Part shown: positions 1 through 6,993 of the stretch, piece by piece | Layout: the number at the start of each line of letters is the position of its first letter | Numbering within the stretch: the stretch's first letter is position 1 | Assembly: GCA_964423645.1 (NCBI GenBank) | Contig: CAYRFE010000052.1 | Coordinates: 1 to 13,245 of the forward strand | Reading direction: 5' to 3' | Source: CAYRFE01 sp964423645 [NCBI: uncultured bacterium] | GTDB lineage: Bacteria; Macinerneyibacteriota; Macinerneyibacteria; Macinerneyibacteriales | DNA length: 13,245 bases | Position numbers and translations under genes: made by a program | The notes under the pieces: model-generated | Told to the model about the DNA's origin: nothing | The model's database searches: none | What the model saw: the letters and a program-made list of their open reading frames with translations, nothing else

Positions 1-261
1 GTCCCCACCTATCAATTCTCATCCCCCTCCCGATTATCGCGGGAGGGGCTAGGGGTGGGCACACCATTTCTTCACTATTTACAGGAGTGTGGGGACGAAA
101 TCCCCACCTATCAATTATTCTTATCCCCCTCCCGATTATCGCGGGAGGGGCTAGGGGTGGGCACACCACTTCTTCGGTATTTACAGGGGTGTGGGGACGA
201 AGTCCCCACCTATAAATTCTTATCCCCCTCCCGATTATCGCGGGAGGGGCTAGGGGTGGGC
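1..261. repeat. Tandem array of ~100-bp hairpin units (at least 2.6 copies)
   Basis: Three successive units begin near 1, 101 and 203; the last is partial and stops at 261, and the window edge may hide earlier ones. Each unit has CCCCTCCCG, a short AT-rich loop, then CGGGAGGGG (24-32 with 40-48 in the first unit), a 9-bp stem. GGGGTGGGCACACCA follows in the first two units; the third stops at GGGGTGGGC. The junctions between units carry GGGGAC-GAA-(G/A)TCCCC, a second small hairpin. Units are about 90% alike by eye. The GGGGAC hairpin, the CCTCCCG/CGGGAGG stem and the GGGGTGGGCACAC end also occur in the element at 12977-13190, so the array looks like an amplified core of that family. No coding function is supported, and there are no unique spacers as in a CRISPR. 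Confidence 0.9.
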
Positions 262-280
262 TCCACGTACTCATCACCAC

Positions 281-285
281 AAGGA
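281..285 (+). promoter_or_regulatory. Shine-Dalgarno site of the radical SAM gene
   Basis: AAGGA lies 7 nt upstream of the ATG at 293 and fixes that start. No convincing -35/-10 pair is visible between the repeat array and this site, so the promoter may lie in or before the array. Confidence 0.65.
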
Positions 286-292
286 CACCTCA

Positions 293-1261
293 ATGACTAA
301 ACCCCGTCTCCTCACCTACTACGTTACCACCGCATGTAATGCCCGTTGCTCTTTCTGCACCATTTGGCAACAACCTCCCGTATTTGCAGACAAAAACGAT
401 GTCATCCGCAATTGCCGTGATGCTCGGCGTCTTGGAACTCGGTTTGTCGACTTCACGGGCGGTGAACCCCTCCTGTATCAACCGCTTGCCGAAGTTTTGC
501 AAGAAGCTAATAAAATGGGATTTTACACCTCTATTACGACTAATACTCTTTTATATCCGGAAAAAGCAGATGAAATTAAGAAAAAGGTAGATTTTCTTCT
601 TTTCTCAATTGACGGCACGCAAGAATATCATGACCGAAATCGTGGCGTACAATGTTTCTCTACACTGATCAAAAGCATTGAATATGCACTGCATATAAAA
701 GAAAAACCGGAACTTCTTTTCACGGTGACCAATGATTCGATACTCTTTCTTGACGAAATCTATTCTTTCGCTCGTTTTTATAATCTGATGCTTCTGATAA
801 ATCCGATCTTTGACTACTTCGGTAATCAGGGGCTTGATCGTGATCATTGCACACGTCTGCGTGCGTTCGGTAGAAAACGAGGTGTGTTTGTAAATAACGC
901 ATTGTTGCAATTCATTGAAACCGGAGGAAACGACATCACGCATCCTCGTTGTAAAGCAATGGATGCCGTTATAGTTATCTCCCCCGAAAACACACTCATC
1001 TACCCCTGCTATCATCATGCACAAGGCTCTGTTCCGATACATGATGACCTTATTACCTGTCACCGATCAAGCATGACCGAACACGCCGCAATGCAAGGAC
1101 GCTACCCCGAATGTCAGGGATGTACGATCAACTGTTATTTTGATCCCTCATTTGAATACCGATTGGATTCGCTTATGACACAAAGTCTGCGCAGCAGAAT
1201 GAAATATGCACTTGACCGCTACCTCATATTACCATTACAATCGCCTAAACACGGAGGCTGA
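293..1261 (+). CDS. Radical SAM protein with Cys-rich (SPASM/twitch-like) C-terminus
   Basis: 322 aa. Residues C15, C19 and C22 form the CxxxCxxC motif that binds the [4Fe-4S] cluster cleaving S-adenosylmethionine, and GGEP at 56-59 is the usual SAM-contact motif. The C-terminus carries C220, C239, C256, C274, C277 and C281, including CQGCTINC, which resembles the auxiliary-cluster region of SPASM/twitch proteins, although the spacing is not the full canonical pattern. The substrate cannot be read from the sequence; the family includes peptide-, sugar- and lipid-modifying enzymes. AAGGA seven bases upstream supports this ATG. The stop is 2 nt before the next ATG, and the GGAGG inside the last codons is that gene's ribosome binding site, so the two are one operon. 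A role in modifying a cell-surface product is suggested only by the adjacent glycan locus. Confidence 0.9.
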   Translation: MTKPRLLTYYVTTACNARCSFCTIWQQPPVFADKNDVIRNCRDARRLGTRFVDFTGGEPLLYQPLAEVLQEANKMGFYTSITTNTLLYPEKADEIKKKVDFLLFSIDGTQEYHDRNRGVQCFSTLIKSIEYALHIKEKPELLFTVTNDSILFLDEIYSFARFYNLMLLINPIFDYFGNQGLDRDHCTRLRAFGRKRGVFVNNALLQFIETGGNDITHPRCKAMDAVIVISPENTLIYPCYHHAQGSVPIHDDLITCHRSSMTEHAAMQGRYPECQGCTINCYFDPSFEYRLDSLMTQSLRSRMKYALDRYLILPLQSPKHGG

Positions 1262-1263
1262 CA

Positions 1264-2808
1264 ATGTTAGTTCCTTTTGCATGCTATGCGGAAATTCATC
1301 ATAAACGCGGTATGGTTCCCAATTTCTTATGGCAACATGAACCTGAAATTATCGCGGATTTCCCTCGCCGAGTAGATCCTGAGGTAAAAAAAATACCCTT
1401 TGTCATCATCGTCAAAGATGCCGACAAGTATCCGGTAGTATTAAAGAGCGTCGTCATTAAATTTTTATTCCCGCAAGAAAAAGCAATCATTCCCGTATTT
1501 GATGGCGAAGAGGTCATTACTGATCGCATGTGGACAAAGCTATTGCATGTCTCTCGCATATGGCCGTATACGGGTGATGTGCCAACCATAGTAGAAATTA
1601 CCTACTATTGTAATAAAAAACAACGTATCGTGGAAAATCATAACTATAAATCTATCCGTTCTCGTTTGTGGTATCTTCATTTTGCCCTCGAAGCACGACC
1701 TGCGCTGGAAGGGTGGTACGGCGGAGATATACACTGGCATTCATCCTACACTGATGATGACATTGAGTTCGGATTACCTCTCCCACAGGCGAAAGAACTT
1801 GCACAAGCATCAGGACTGGCTTTTTTGGGAGTGACCGACCATTCATATGATCTTGATGATGTCGTTGGCAAACCGCATGTTCGTGATCACGAAAACGGTA
1901 AATGGACCGCATTAAAAAAAGAATTAACCGCATTGAACGAGGGGTCTGTTGATTGTGCGTTGATACGTGGCGAAGAAGTCTCTTGCGGTAATCAAAAGAA
2001 TCAAAATGTGCATGCCTTAGTATTAGGTCATGATGAATTTATTGCCGGTGCCGGAGACTCAACCGATCGAGGACTGCTCAATAAACCTGATAGTCATATC
2101 ACCGACTTTCAAGACAAAGGATATCTTGTGGCGGCCCATCCGCTTGATGCACAATCCGTGTTATTACGACTGATATTACGACGTGGAGCATGGTCTGACA
2201 GCGACCTTGAGCATGCCGATGCGATAGAATATTATAACGGTTTTAAAGACTTCGCATTTCATGAAGGGAAAAAGGCATGGATACGCATGTTGCTGAAGGG
2301 TAAAAAACTCACTGCAGTGGCAGGATCCGATGCACATGGTGATTTTGCATCGGCCTTTAAAGTAAGTATCCCGTTTTTCAAAATTCGCACATGCGAACAA
2401 CAAATGACCGGAATGGCACGCACTTATGTGTTGTGTAAAAAACAGCCGAATGAAGCGCTTGTCATGGATGCATTAAAAAAAGGTCGCGTGATAATCACTG
2501 ACGGACCGCTTTGCGATATGGTTATTGCCATGCATCACAATGAGTACCGCATCGGTGATACGATTCTTCCCGGGAAAGGAACAATTACCATTACCGCGGT
2601 GAGTACCAACGAGTTCGGAATTATCGCAAAAGCGCGTCTATTGTGCGGTAAAAACGGCATTGAGACGCCTTTGTGGGAAATTACACCGGACACATTTATG
2701 ATCACCGAAATAATCGATTTTTCAGCCGAGTCAAACACATATATTCGGATTGAAATCGAAACTGCGAAAGAAGCTCTCGCCTACGGGAATCCGGTGTACG
2801 TCAAGTAA
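1264..2808 (+). CDS. PHP-domain metal-dependent hydrolase, CehA/McbA-like
   Basis: 514 aa, apparently cytoplasmic: no signal peptide or membrane segment is seen. Residues 1-150 look like a beta-rich N-terminal domain. The PHP (polymerase and histidinol phosphatase) domain follows with its metal-binding motifs in order: DIHWHS (H157, H159), VTDHS (D192, H193), RGEEVS (E237/E238), NVHALV (H250), AAHP (H292) and GSDAHG (D356, H358). This set is complete, so an active metallophosphoesterase or hydrolase is likely. A beta-rich tail from about 420 to 514 follows, as in CehA/McbA-type proteins. The substrate is unknown. GGAGG at 1253-1257, inside the end of the radical SAM gene, supports the ATG and implies translational coupling. 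The gene ends one base before the stop of the convergent glycosyltransferase gene, leaving no room for a terminator. Confidence 0.88.
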   Translation: MLVPFACYAEIHHKRGMVPNFLWQHEPEIIADFPRRVDPEVKKIPFVIIVKDADKYPVVLKSVVIKFLFPQEKAIIPVFDGEEVITDRMWTKLLHVSRIWPYTGDVPTIVEITYYCNKKQRIVENHNYKSIRSRLWYLHFALEARPALEGWYGGDIHWHSSYTDDDIEFGLPLPQAKELAQASGLAFLGVTDHSYDLDDVVGKPHVRDHENGKWTALKKELTALNEGSVDCALIRGEEVSCGNQKNQNVHALVLGHDEFIAGAGDSTDRGLLNKPDSHITDFQDKGYLVAAHPLDAQSVLLRLILRRGAWSDSDLEHADAIEYYNGFKDFAFHEGKKAWIRMLLKGKKLTAVAGSDAHGDFASAFKVSIPFFKIRTCEQQMTGMARTYVLCKKQPNEALVMDALKKGRVIITDGPLCDMVIAMHHNEYRIGDTILPGKGTITITAVSTNEFGIIAKARLLCGKNGIETPLWEITPDTFMITEIIDFSAESNTYIRIEIETAKEALAYGNPVYVK

Positions 2809-2809
2809 G

Positions 2810-3955
2810 TTACTTTTGAAGCAAATCATCAAAGATCTGAAGATATTTTTGTTGTTCTTTACTCCAATTGAAATCGTTTCGGATTCGTACAGTATTACGT
2901 TTCTTATGCTCAATATCACTCTTTGAAACGCTATCGAGTAATTGTTTAATGGTATGCAGTGAATCGGGATCGACCTTCCAACCGCATTCATAGCGATCAA
3001 CCATTGTCGCAAGGTCCGGGAAATCGCTTACTATCACCGGCACTCCTGCGTGATTATATTCAAAAAACTTATTGGGCATACAATAATAATAGCTTAGACA
3101 GATATTTTCAATGATGCTGAGCCCTATATCTGCTTGGGCAGTGATTGATAATAAGTTTTCCGGAGCAACCGCCGGTATGACATGAATATGTTCATACGCT
3201 TGTGAGGCATTTTCTAACGTACTTTTCAGCCACCCTTCTCCCATCAACACCAAGTGCCTGTTGCGGTCAGACATTTCTGAAAATAGTGATATCAACTGTA
3301 GTAAAAACCGTCCGGGAATAAATGCACCTTGATACATGAAAAGTATGGCGTCTGACGGTATCGACCATTTCTCGCGAATATTTTCAACTTTTTCAATAGC
3401 AGTTTGCATCATAGGGACGTTATAAATAACACTTATTTGATGAACATTCATGTTTTTTTTATACCACTCGCCAATTGAGTGACTAACTACAATAAGATGA
3501 TCGACTGAACGAATGTAATGTTTTTCAAGCATAAAAATTCTTTTTTTTTGGATAGGGCTCAATCCGTTCGAGTCCGACTGTAATTCATGCGCGTCGTACA
3601 CGATCAAACACTTTACGAACTTTTTTACCAAGACAGCTATCGGCAAAGGGGCATAATTATGTACCTGAATGACAGTTGGTTTGATTTTTAAAAGCAATAG
3701 GAACGAACGAATAATCCATTCAATATATTGCACTCTGTATGCAAAGGCAGATGTGCCGAGATTTTTCGTCAATAATTTGACTGCGATCATATTACAGAAT
3801 TGAAACTCGTTCGACAACACGCATGCGTTATCACTATTACGCAGAGTCAGATATATTATTTTATTAAAAATAGCAGCGTTGTTTACCGCACTAAGCTGTT
3901 TTTTAATGCGACTATCATAATTCAGTGATGAATTTGAAATATGAACCAAAATCAT
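2810..3955 (-). CDS. GT4-family glycosyltransferase
   Basis: 381 aa from the ATG at 3955. An in-frame ATG at 3982 would add nine residues, but the best ribosome binding site (GGAGGG, 3967-3972) lies inside that extension, so 3955 is preferred. The N-terminus (VHISNSSLNYDSRIKKQL) is typical of GT4 enzymes. YDAHE near residues 120-124 and the late NKFFEYNHAGVPV segment near 295-307 match the acceptor-side and nucleotide-sugar-binding signatures of GT-B folds; only the second Glu of the usual E-x7-E is present. It should transfer a sugar from an NDP-sugar to a growing lipid-linked glycan at the inner face of the membrane. Sugar specificity cannot be predicted. It has its own promoter and is separated from the flippase operon by about 435 bp containing a MITE-like copy. 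Confidence 0.9.
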   Translation of the reverse strand: MILVHISNSSLNYDSRIKKQLSAVNNAAIFNKIIYLTLRNSDNACVLSNEFQFCNMIAVKLLTKNLGTSAFAYRVQYIEWIIRSFLLLLKIKPTVIQVHNYAPLPIAVLVKKFVKCLIVYDAHELQSDSNGLSPIQKKRIFMLEKHYIRSVDHLIVVSHSIGEWYKKNMNVHQISVIYNVPMMQTAIEKVENIREKWSIPSDAILFMYQGAFIPGRFLLQLISLFSEMSDRNRHLVLMGEGWLKSTLENASQAYEHIHVIPAVAPENLLSITAQADIGLSIIENICLSYYYCMPNKFFEYNHAGVPVIVSDFPDLATMVDRYECGWKVDPDSLHTIKQLLDSVSKSDIEHKKRNTVRIRNDFNWSKEQQKYLQIFDDLLQK

Positions 3956-3959
3956 GTTA

Positions 3960-3992
3960 TTACGTACCCTCCAGTACAACAAACCGACACAT
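3960..3992 (-). CDS. Possible 10-codon leader peptide upstream of glycosyltransferase
   Basis: An ATG at 3992 begins only 8 nt after a TATACT -10 box and encodes MCRFVVLEGT before TAA. The stop lies 4 nt before the glycosyltransferase ATG at 3955, and the GGAGGG for that gene is inside this tiny frame. If transcription starts where the promoter predicts, the leader frame would be almost at the 5' end of the mRNA and could couple translation. This is positional inference only; a frame this short easily occurs by chance. Confidence 0.25.
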   Translation of the reverse strand: MCRFVVLEGT

Positions 3993-4000
3993 CAAGGACG

Positions 4001-4029
4001 AGTATAACATGAAATACCCAACTCTTCAA
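4001..4029 (-). promoter_or_regulatory. Sigma70-type promoter of the 2810-3955 glycosyltransferase
   Basis: Reading on the - strand, TTGAAG (4024-4029) and TATACT (4001-4006) are separated by exactly 17 bp. The predicted start is near 3994-3995, giving about 40 nt of leader before the ATG at 3955. Confidence 0.65.
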
Positions 4030-4390
4030 TCAATCACTTCAATGCGCCAGAAGATATAATGCAGTTGATAAAATCCACACCTCCTTGCAATATGCCCGTC
4101 AAAAACACTTGTATACATATTTAGTTATGCGATGACGATACAATTTACGACATTTAATTGCGAGTTCAATCAAAAAGACCTTTACAAAACCACCATTTGT
4201 TGAATTTGTGCCCACACCCCTTTTTAGAAAATAAAGATAATTTGGAGATTTTGAATTTTGCAAAGGTCTATCAAAATAAAAATTATCTTGCAGTGTGTCG
4301 CATAAAATCAAATACGTTTCGAAGAGTTGCACACAGATTGAATAAAATGAATGAGTTTTGTACTCACATAATTCTTGCGAACACAATTTT
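4030..4390. other. Intergenic region carrying a MITE-like copy, no gene seen
   Basis: This stretch between the 3' end of the flippase gene and the glycosyltransferase promoter is AT-rich. Apart from the element at 4177-4268, I see no gene, RNA or clear terminator. A - strand open frame at 4099-4413 runs across the element and the flippase end and has no recognisable protein features. Confidence 0.7.
4177..4268 (-). mobile_element. MITE-like element, internally deleted copy (92 bp)
   Basis: It is bounded by GACCTTTACAAAA and TTTTGCAAAGGTC, 13-bp terminal inverted repeats with one mismatch. Its reverse complement matches the 214-bp element at 12977-13190 over roughly the first 50 and last 45 bp, but the hairpin core is missing. 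The fusion point reads GGGGTGTGGG, where the long copy has GGGGTGGGG and GGGGTGGGC about 122 bp apart, which suggests deletion between short direct repeats. The flanking 9-mers, AATCAAAAA and TATCAAAAT, agree at 7 of 9 positions and may be a worn target duplication. No transposase is encoded, so it would need one in trans. Confidence 0.85.
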
Positions 4391-5854
4391 CTAAAAAGGC
4401 GTGCTATCACCATTTTTTTTTAATAATTCTCCAATGAAGACTTTCAGGCGTGCAATCGTTATTATTTTAAATAGAATGAATGTAATAAATAAACAAGATA
4501 TTCCCAACTTGAAAAGTGCATCAATAAAATAATTCTGAACCGTTATAAGCCGTATGGAAATAAACGCTATAAAAAATAGTCCCAGCACCATTATGATCGA
4601 TTTCGGATTATACGGAATTTTGTAATGTTTTTGCGAAAGCAGATACGTACAGACTGCCGACAATCCGTACGCAAGCAATAAAGACCATGCAACACCTTCC
4701 AACCCCCACCGAGGGACCATAATTTTATTTAATATCACACTGACTACCGCCGCCAAAATGGAAGTATAACTGATAAGATAGGTTTTTTTAACGAGATTCA
4801 ATCCAATACTCACAAAGTTATAGTATGCATTTATCACATACATAAGCGCTAGATATCCTACGACTACCGCCGCAGGCAAATATTGCGGTGCGGCAAGAAA
4901 ATAGATCGCAGGTCTCGCCAGAGAAGTTATGAGCAATACAATGGACAATGTGGCTGCCAAATACAAATGAAATACTGACGCATATACATTTTTTGCATTA
5001 GGTGTATTCTTGATAGAAAGCGAATAAGGATTCCATGCTAAATCGATCGCAGAAATGACAAGCGAAATAAACATTGCTATCTTCAACGCTACGGAGTAAT
5101 ACCCGATATCTTCAATGGAACAATATTGTTTTAAAAAATACCTTCCGGAATAATTTATTACCCAATATGAGATACTCACCGGTATAAGAGGAACCCCATA
5201 CTTCAACATTTTTTTTAAATAGTCAAATTGAAATCGTATATACCACATGTCTTTTAACATTATAACAACAATGACTGCAATAATGACAGCGCCCAAAACC
5301 TGACCAAGAAAATAACCGTATATAGATAGTTTCATAAAAACAACAAAAACTATACTAAACACTGCGTATAAAATGAATCGACTGAAAACAACGATATTAT
5401 ACAACCATGGTTTAAAAAGAAGTCTGCATACTCTCATTCCGAATGAAATAAATAATTCGAATGGAATCGTGAACGCGATCATGCATATGTATAACGAAAA
5501 TTCTTCGGATGTAAAAAGAAAGATGGATAAGTTTTTGGAAAAAACTATCAGTAAAAAAGACATGGCGACCGCAATGAGCACTTCATATCCAATAACAGTA
5601 TTCACATAATCTTTTCTTTCATGTTCCGGAGCATCGAAATAATAAAAGTTCAACGCTCCGTCCAATCCCATGATAATAAAAGTTGTAAAGATCGCAAAAG
5701 AGGTTGCAATATAATCAATGACACCGTAATCAAAAGGAGTTAATATTCTCGCCAAAATAGGCAAGAGAAATACACCTAAAAACTTACTGATTACTCCGCC
5801 AAGCCCATAGATCAGGCTTTCCTTTCCGAGTTTTTTAATATGAGTGGTATTCAT
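4391..5854 (-). CDS. Wzx-type polysaccharide (oligosaccharide-lipid) flippase
   Basis: 487 aa, highly hydrophobic throughout, with about a dozen or more membrane segments; this is the expected size for the MATE-like polysaccharide transporter family (RfbX/Wzx). The N-terminus (SLIYGLGGVISKFLGVFLLP, then ARILTPFDYGVIDY) is characteristic of these flippases. It should move undecaprenyl-linked oligosaccharides, made by the neighbouring glycosyltransferases, from the inner to the outer leaflet of the cytoplasmic membrane. The ATG overlaps the TGA of the upstream glycosyltransferase as ATGA, so the two genes are translationally coupled. Only a weak AGAGAG precedes the start, in keeping with coupling. 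No Wzy polymerase is found beside it. A different export role within the same superfamily cannot be excluded. Confidence 0.9.
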   Translation of the reverse strand: MNTTHIKKLGKESLIYGLGGVISKFLGVFLLPILARILTPFDYGVIDYIATSFAIFTTFIIMGLDGALNFYYFDAPEHERKDYVNTVIGYEVLIAVAMSFLLIVFSKNLSIFLFTSEEFSLYICMIAFTIPFELFISFGMRVCRLLFKPWLYNIVVFSRFILYAVFSIVFVVFMKLSIYGYFLGQVLGAVIIAVIVVIMLKDMWYIRFQFDYLKKMLKYGVPLIPVSISYWVINYSGRYFLKQYCSIEDIGYYSVALKIAMFISLVISAIDLAWNPYSLSIKNTPNAKNVYASVFHLYLAATLSIVLLITSLARPAIYFLAAPQYLPAAVVVGYLALMYVINAYYNFVSIGLNLVKKTYLISYTSILAAVVSVILNKIMVPRWGLEGVAWSLLLAYGLSAVCTYLLSQKHYKIPYNPKSIIMVLGLFFIAFISIRLITVQNYFIDALFKLGISCLFITFILFKIITIARLKVFIGELLKKNGDSTPF

Positions 5855-6864
5855 ATCTCTCTGTATATTTGCAGTAATTGCTGTGCAATTGTTATACTAT
5901 CATGGTTCTCTTCAACATATTTCCTGCCATCAATACCCAATTGATGCCTTTTTGGTCCATCAATAAGTAATTCAATAAGCGTTTGCTCAAAACTATCCGG
6001 AGATGCCGAAACGATCGGCATGCCTTTAGGATATGTCGCTTCCAAATCGGGACGAATATAACATACTACGGGTTTACCTAACGCCATTGCCTCTATTGCA
6101 AGTATACCGTACGCTCCTGTTCGAATTTCATCAACAACAATATCTGCCTGTGAATATCGTTGTATCGCGTCGTCATGAGTCAGGTTTTCAATGAGTTCGA
6201 ACCGAAACGAGAATTTCGAACGCAAAGAATCGATCACACGAAGTATTGTTTCGGTTCCTTTATATCCGCGTAGGCTTGGGGCATGCACAATTAACGGACA
6301 ATGGTTCTGCACTTTCGGATAATTCGGAAAATAGTCACCCAAATCAATACGTTGCGGAACTACATGAATATACTTAAAACTCGGGTCCACATACTCCCGC
6401 ATCTCATAATCAGACACTATCACGTGAGAGATATATCGCGATACCTTTTGCTGAAGCGCAATGGTATCCTCATCAGAAATATTCGCGGCGTTGACAAAAT
6501 AGGGGTTTTTGGACACCGCAAGGCCGGGCTTTCGTATATCACTTCCCCAAAATTCAACCACAATTTTTTTGTGAAATAATGAAAAAATCTTCATGTCAAA
6601 AAATGATCCACCGTAAAATGAATGCCCGCAATGATAATGTATAATGTCATAGTACAATAACATTTTGAGAAAAAAGAACGCTTTTTTGCTTTTGCGAATC
6701 CACTTATTCGGACAATTTTCTTGTGAGAAATTATAATCCACCTTATATCCGAATCGATTTGTTTTTGTACAAACCGATACAGCATCAACGCCAATTTTTC
6801 GTAACGCCACGATCGTTGTTATCATCTGACCTGCAATCTCCGTAGGCAAATGAACTACTTTCAC
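5851..6864 (-). CDS. GT4-like glycosyltransferase, GTG start
   Basis: 337 aa. The start is GTG at 6864: an in-frame TGA lies 6-8 bases upstream, GGTGA at 6871-6875 is a good ribosome binding site, and MKVVHLPTEI reads as the usual first beta strand. EFWGSD at 104-109 and VIVSDYEMREYV around 148-159 belong to the N-terminal half of GT-B enzymes. DIVVDEIRTGAYGILAIEAM at 241-260 carries the nucleotide-sugar-binding signature, with E258 as the conserved Glu. It probably adds a sugar to the lipid-linked glycan exported by the flippase encoded immediately downstream (ATGA overlap). Acceptor and donor are not predictable. Confidence 0.88.
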   Translation of the reverse strand: MKVVHLPTEIAGQMITTIVALRKIGVDAVSVCTKTNRFGYKVDYNFSQENCPNKWIRKSKKAFFFLKMLLYYDIIHYHCGHSFYGGSFFDMKIFSLFHKKIVVEFWGSDIRKPGLAVSKNPYFVNAANISDEDTIALQQKVSRYISHVIVSDYEMREYVDPSFKYIHVVPQRIDLGDYFPNYPKVQNHCPLIVHAPSLRGYKGTETILRVIDSLRSKFSFRFELIENLTHDDAIQRYSQADIVVDEIRTGAYGILAIEAMALGKPVVCYIRPDLEATYPKGMPIVSASPDSFEQTLIELLIDGPKRHQLGIDGRKYVEENHDSITIAQQLLQIYREI

Positions 6865-6930
6865 GTTGTTTCACCACTTTTGATATTACTTACAACAAAT
6901 ACTACGCGTTTATCAATATTCATACACGCA

Positions 6931-6959
6931 AGACTATCATGTCATACTAAAATAGTCAA
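6931..6959 (-). promoter_or_regulatory. Promoter of the glycosyltransferase-flippase operon
   Basis: On the - strand TTGACT (6954-6959) and TAGTCT (6931-6936) are 17 bp apart. The -35 is near consensus; the -10 matches 4 of 6. This predicts a leader of about 60 nt before the GTG at 6864. The -35 directly abuts the -35 of the divergent promoter at 6960-6965. Confidence 0.5.
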
Positions 6960-6988
6960 TTGATTTGTCGTTTATTCCACGCTATACT
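6960..6988 (+). promoter_or_regulatory. Leaderless-type promoter of glycosyltransferase at 6994
   Basis: TTGATT (6960-6965), 17 bp, TATACT (6983-6988), then only 5 nt to the ATG at 6994. Transcription would begin at or next to the A of the start codon. No Shine-Dalgarno sequence is present. Confidence 0.75.
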
Positions 6989-6993
6989 CATCT

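Noticed and set aside
1-261. CRISPR array
   Set aside because: The period is about 100 bp, whole units are similar to each other, there are no unique spacers, and no cas gene is nearby.
55-300. Open frame on the + strand through the tandem array
   Set aside because: Its peptide is just the translated DNA repeat, it has no ribosome binding site, and it runs into the radical SAM start. It is a by-product of the repeat.
605-1063. 152-aa open frame antisense to the radical SAM gene
   Set aside because: It has no start signal or recognisable motif and lies wholly opposite a gene with clear catalytic motifs.
1259-1261. UGA recoding as glycine, as in Gracilibacteria-type genomes
   Set aside because: UGA terminates the radical SAM, peptidase and other genes at sensible protein ends and adjacent to coupled starts, so the standard code applies.
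3956-3982. Earlier ATG for the 2810-3955 glycosyltransferase
   Set aside because: The extension contains the ribosome binding site for the later ATG, and homology-like residues begin at the later start.
4099-4413. 104-aa - strand frame after the flippase gene
   Set aside because: It crosses the MITE-like copy and the end of the flippase gene, has low-complexity composition and no supported ribosome binding site.
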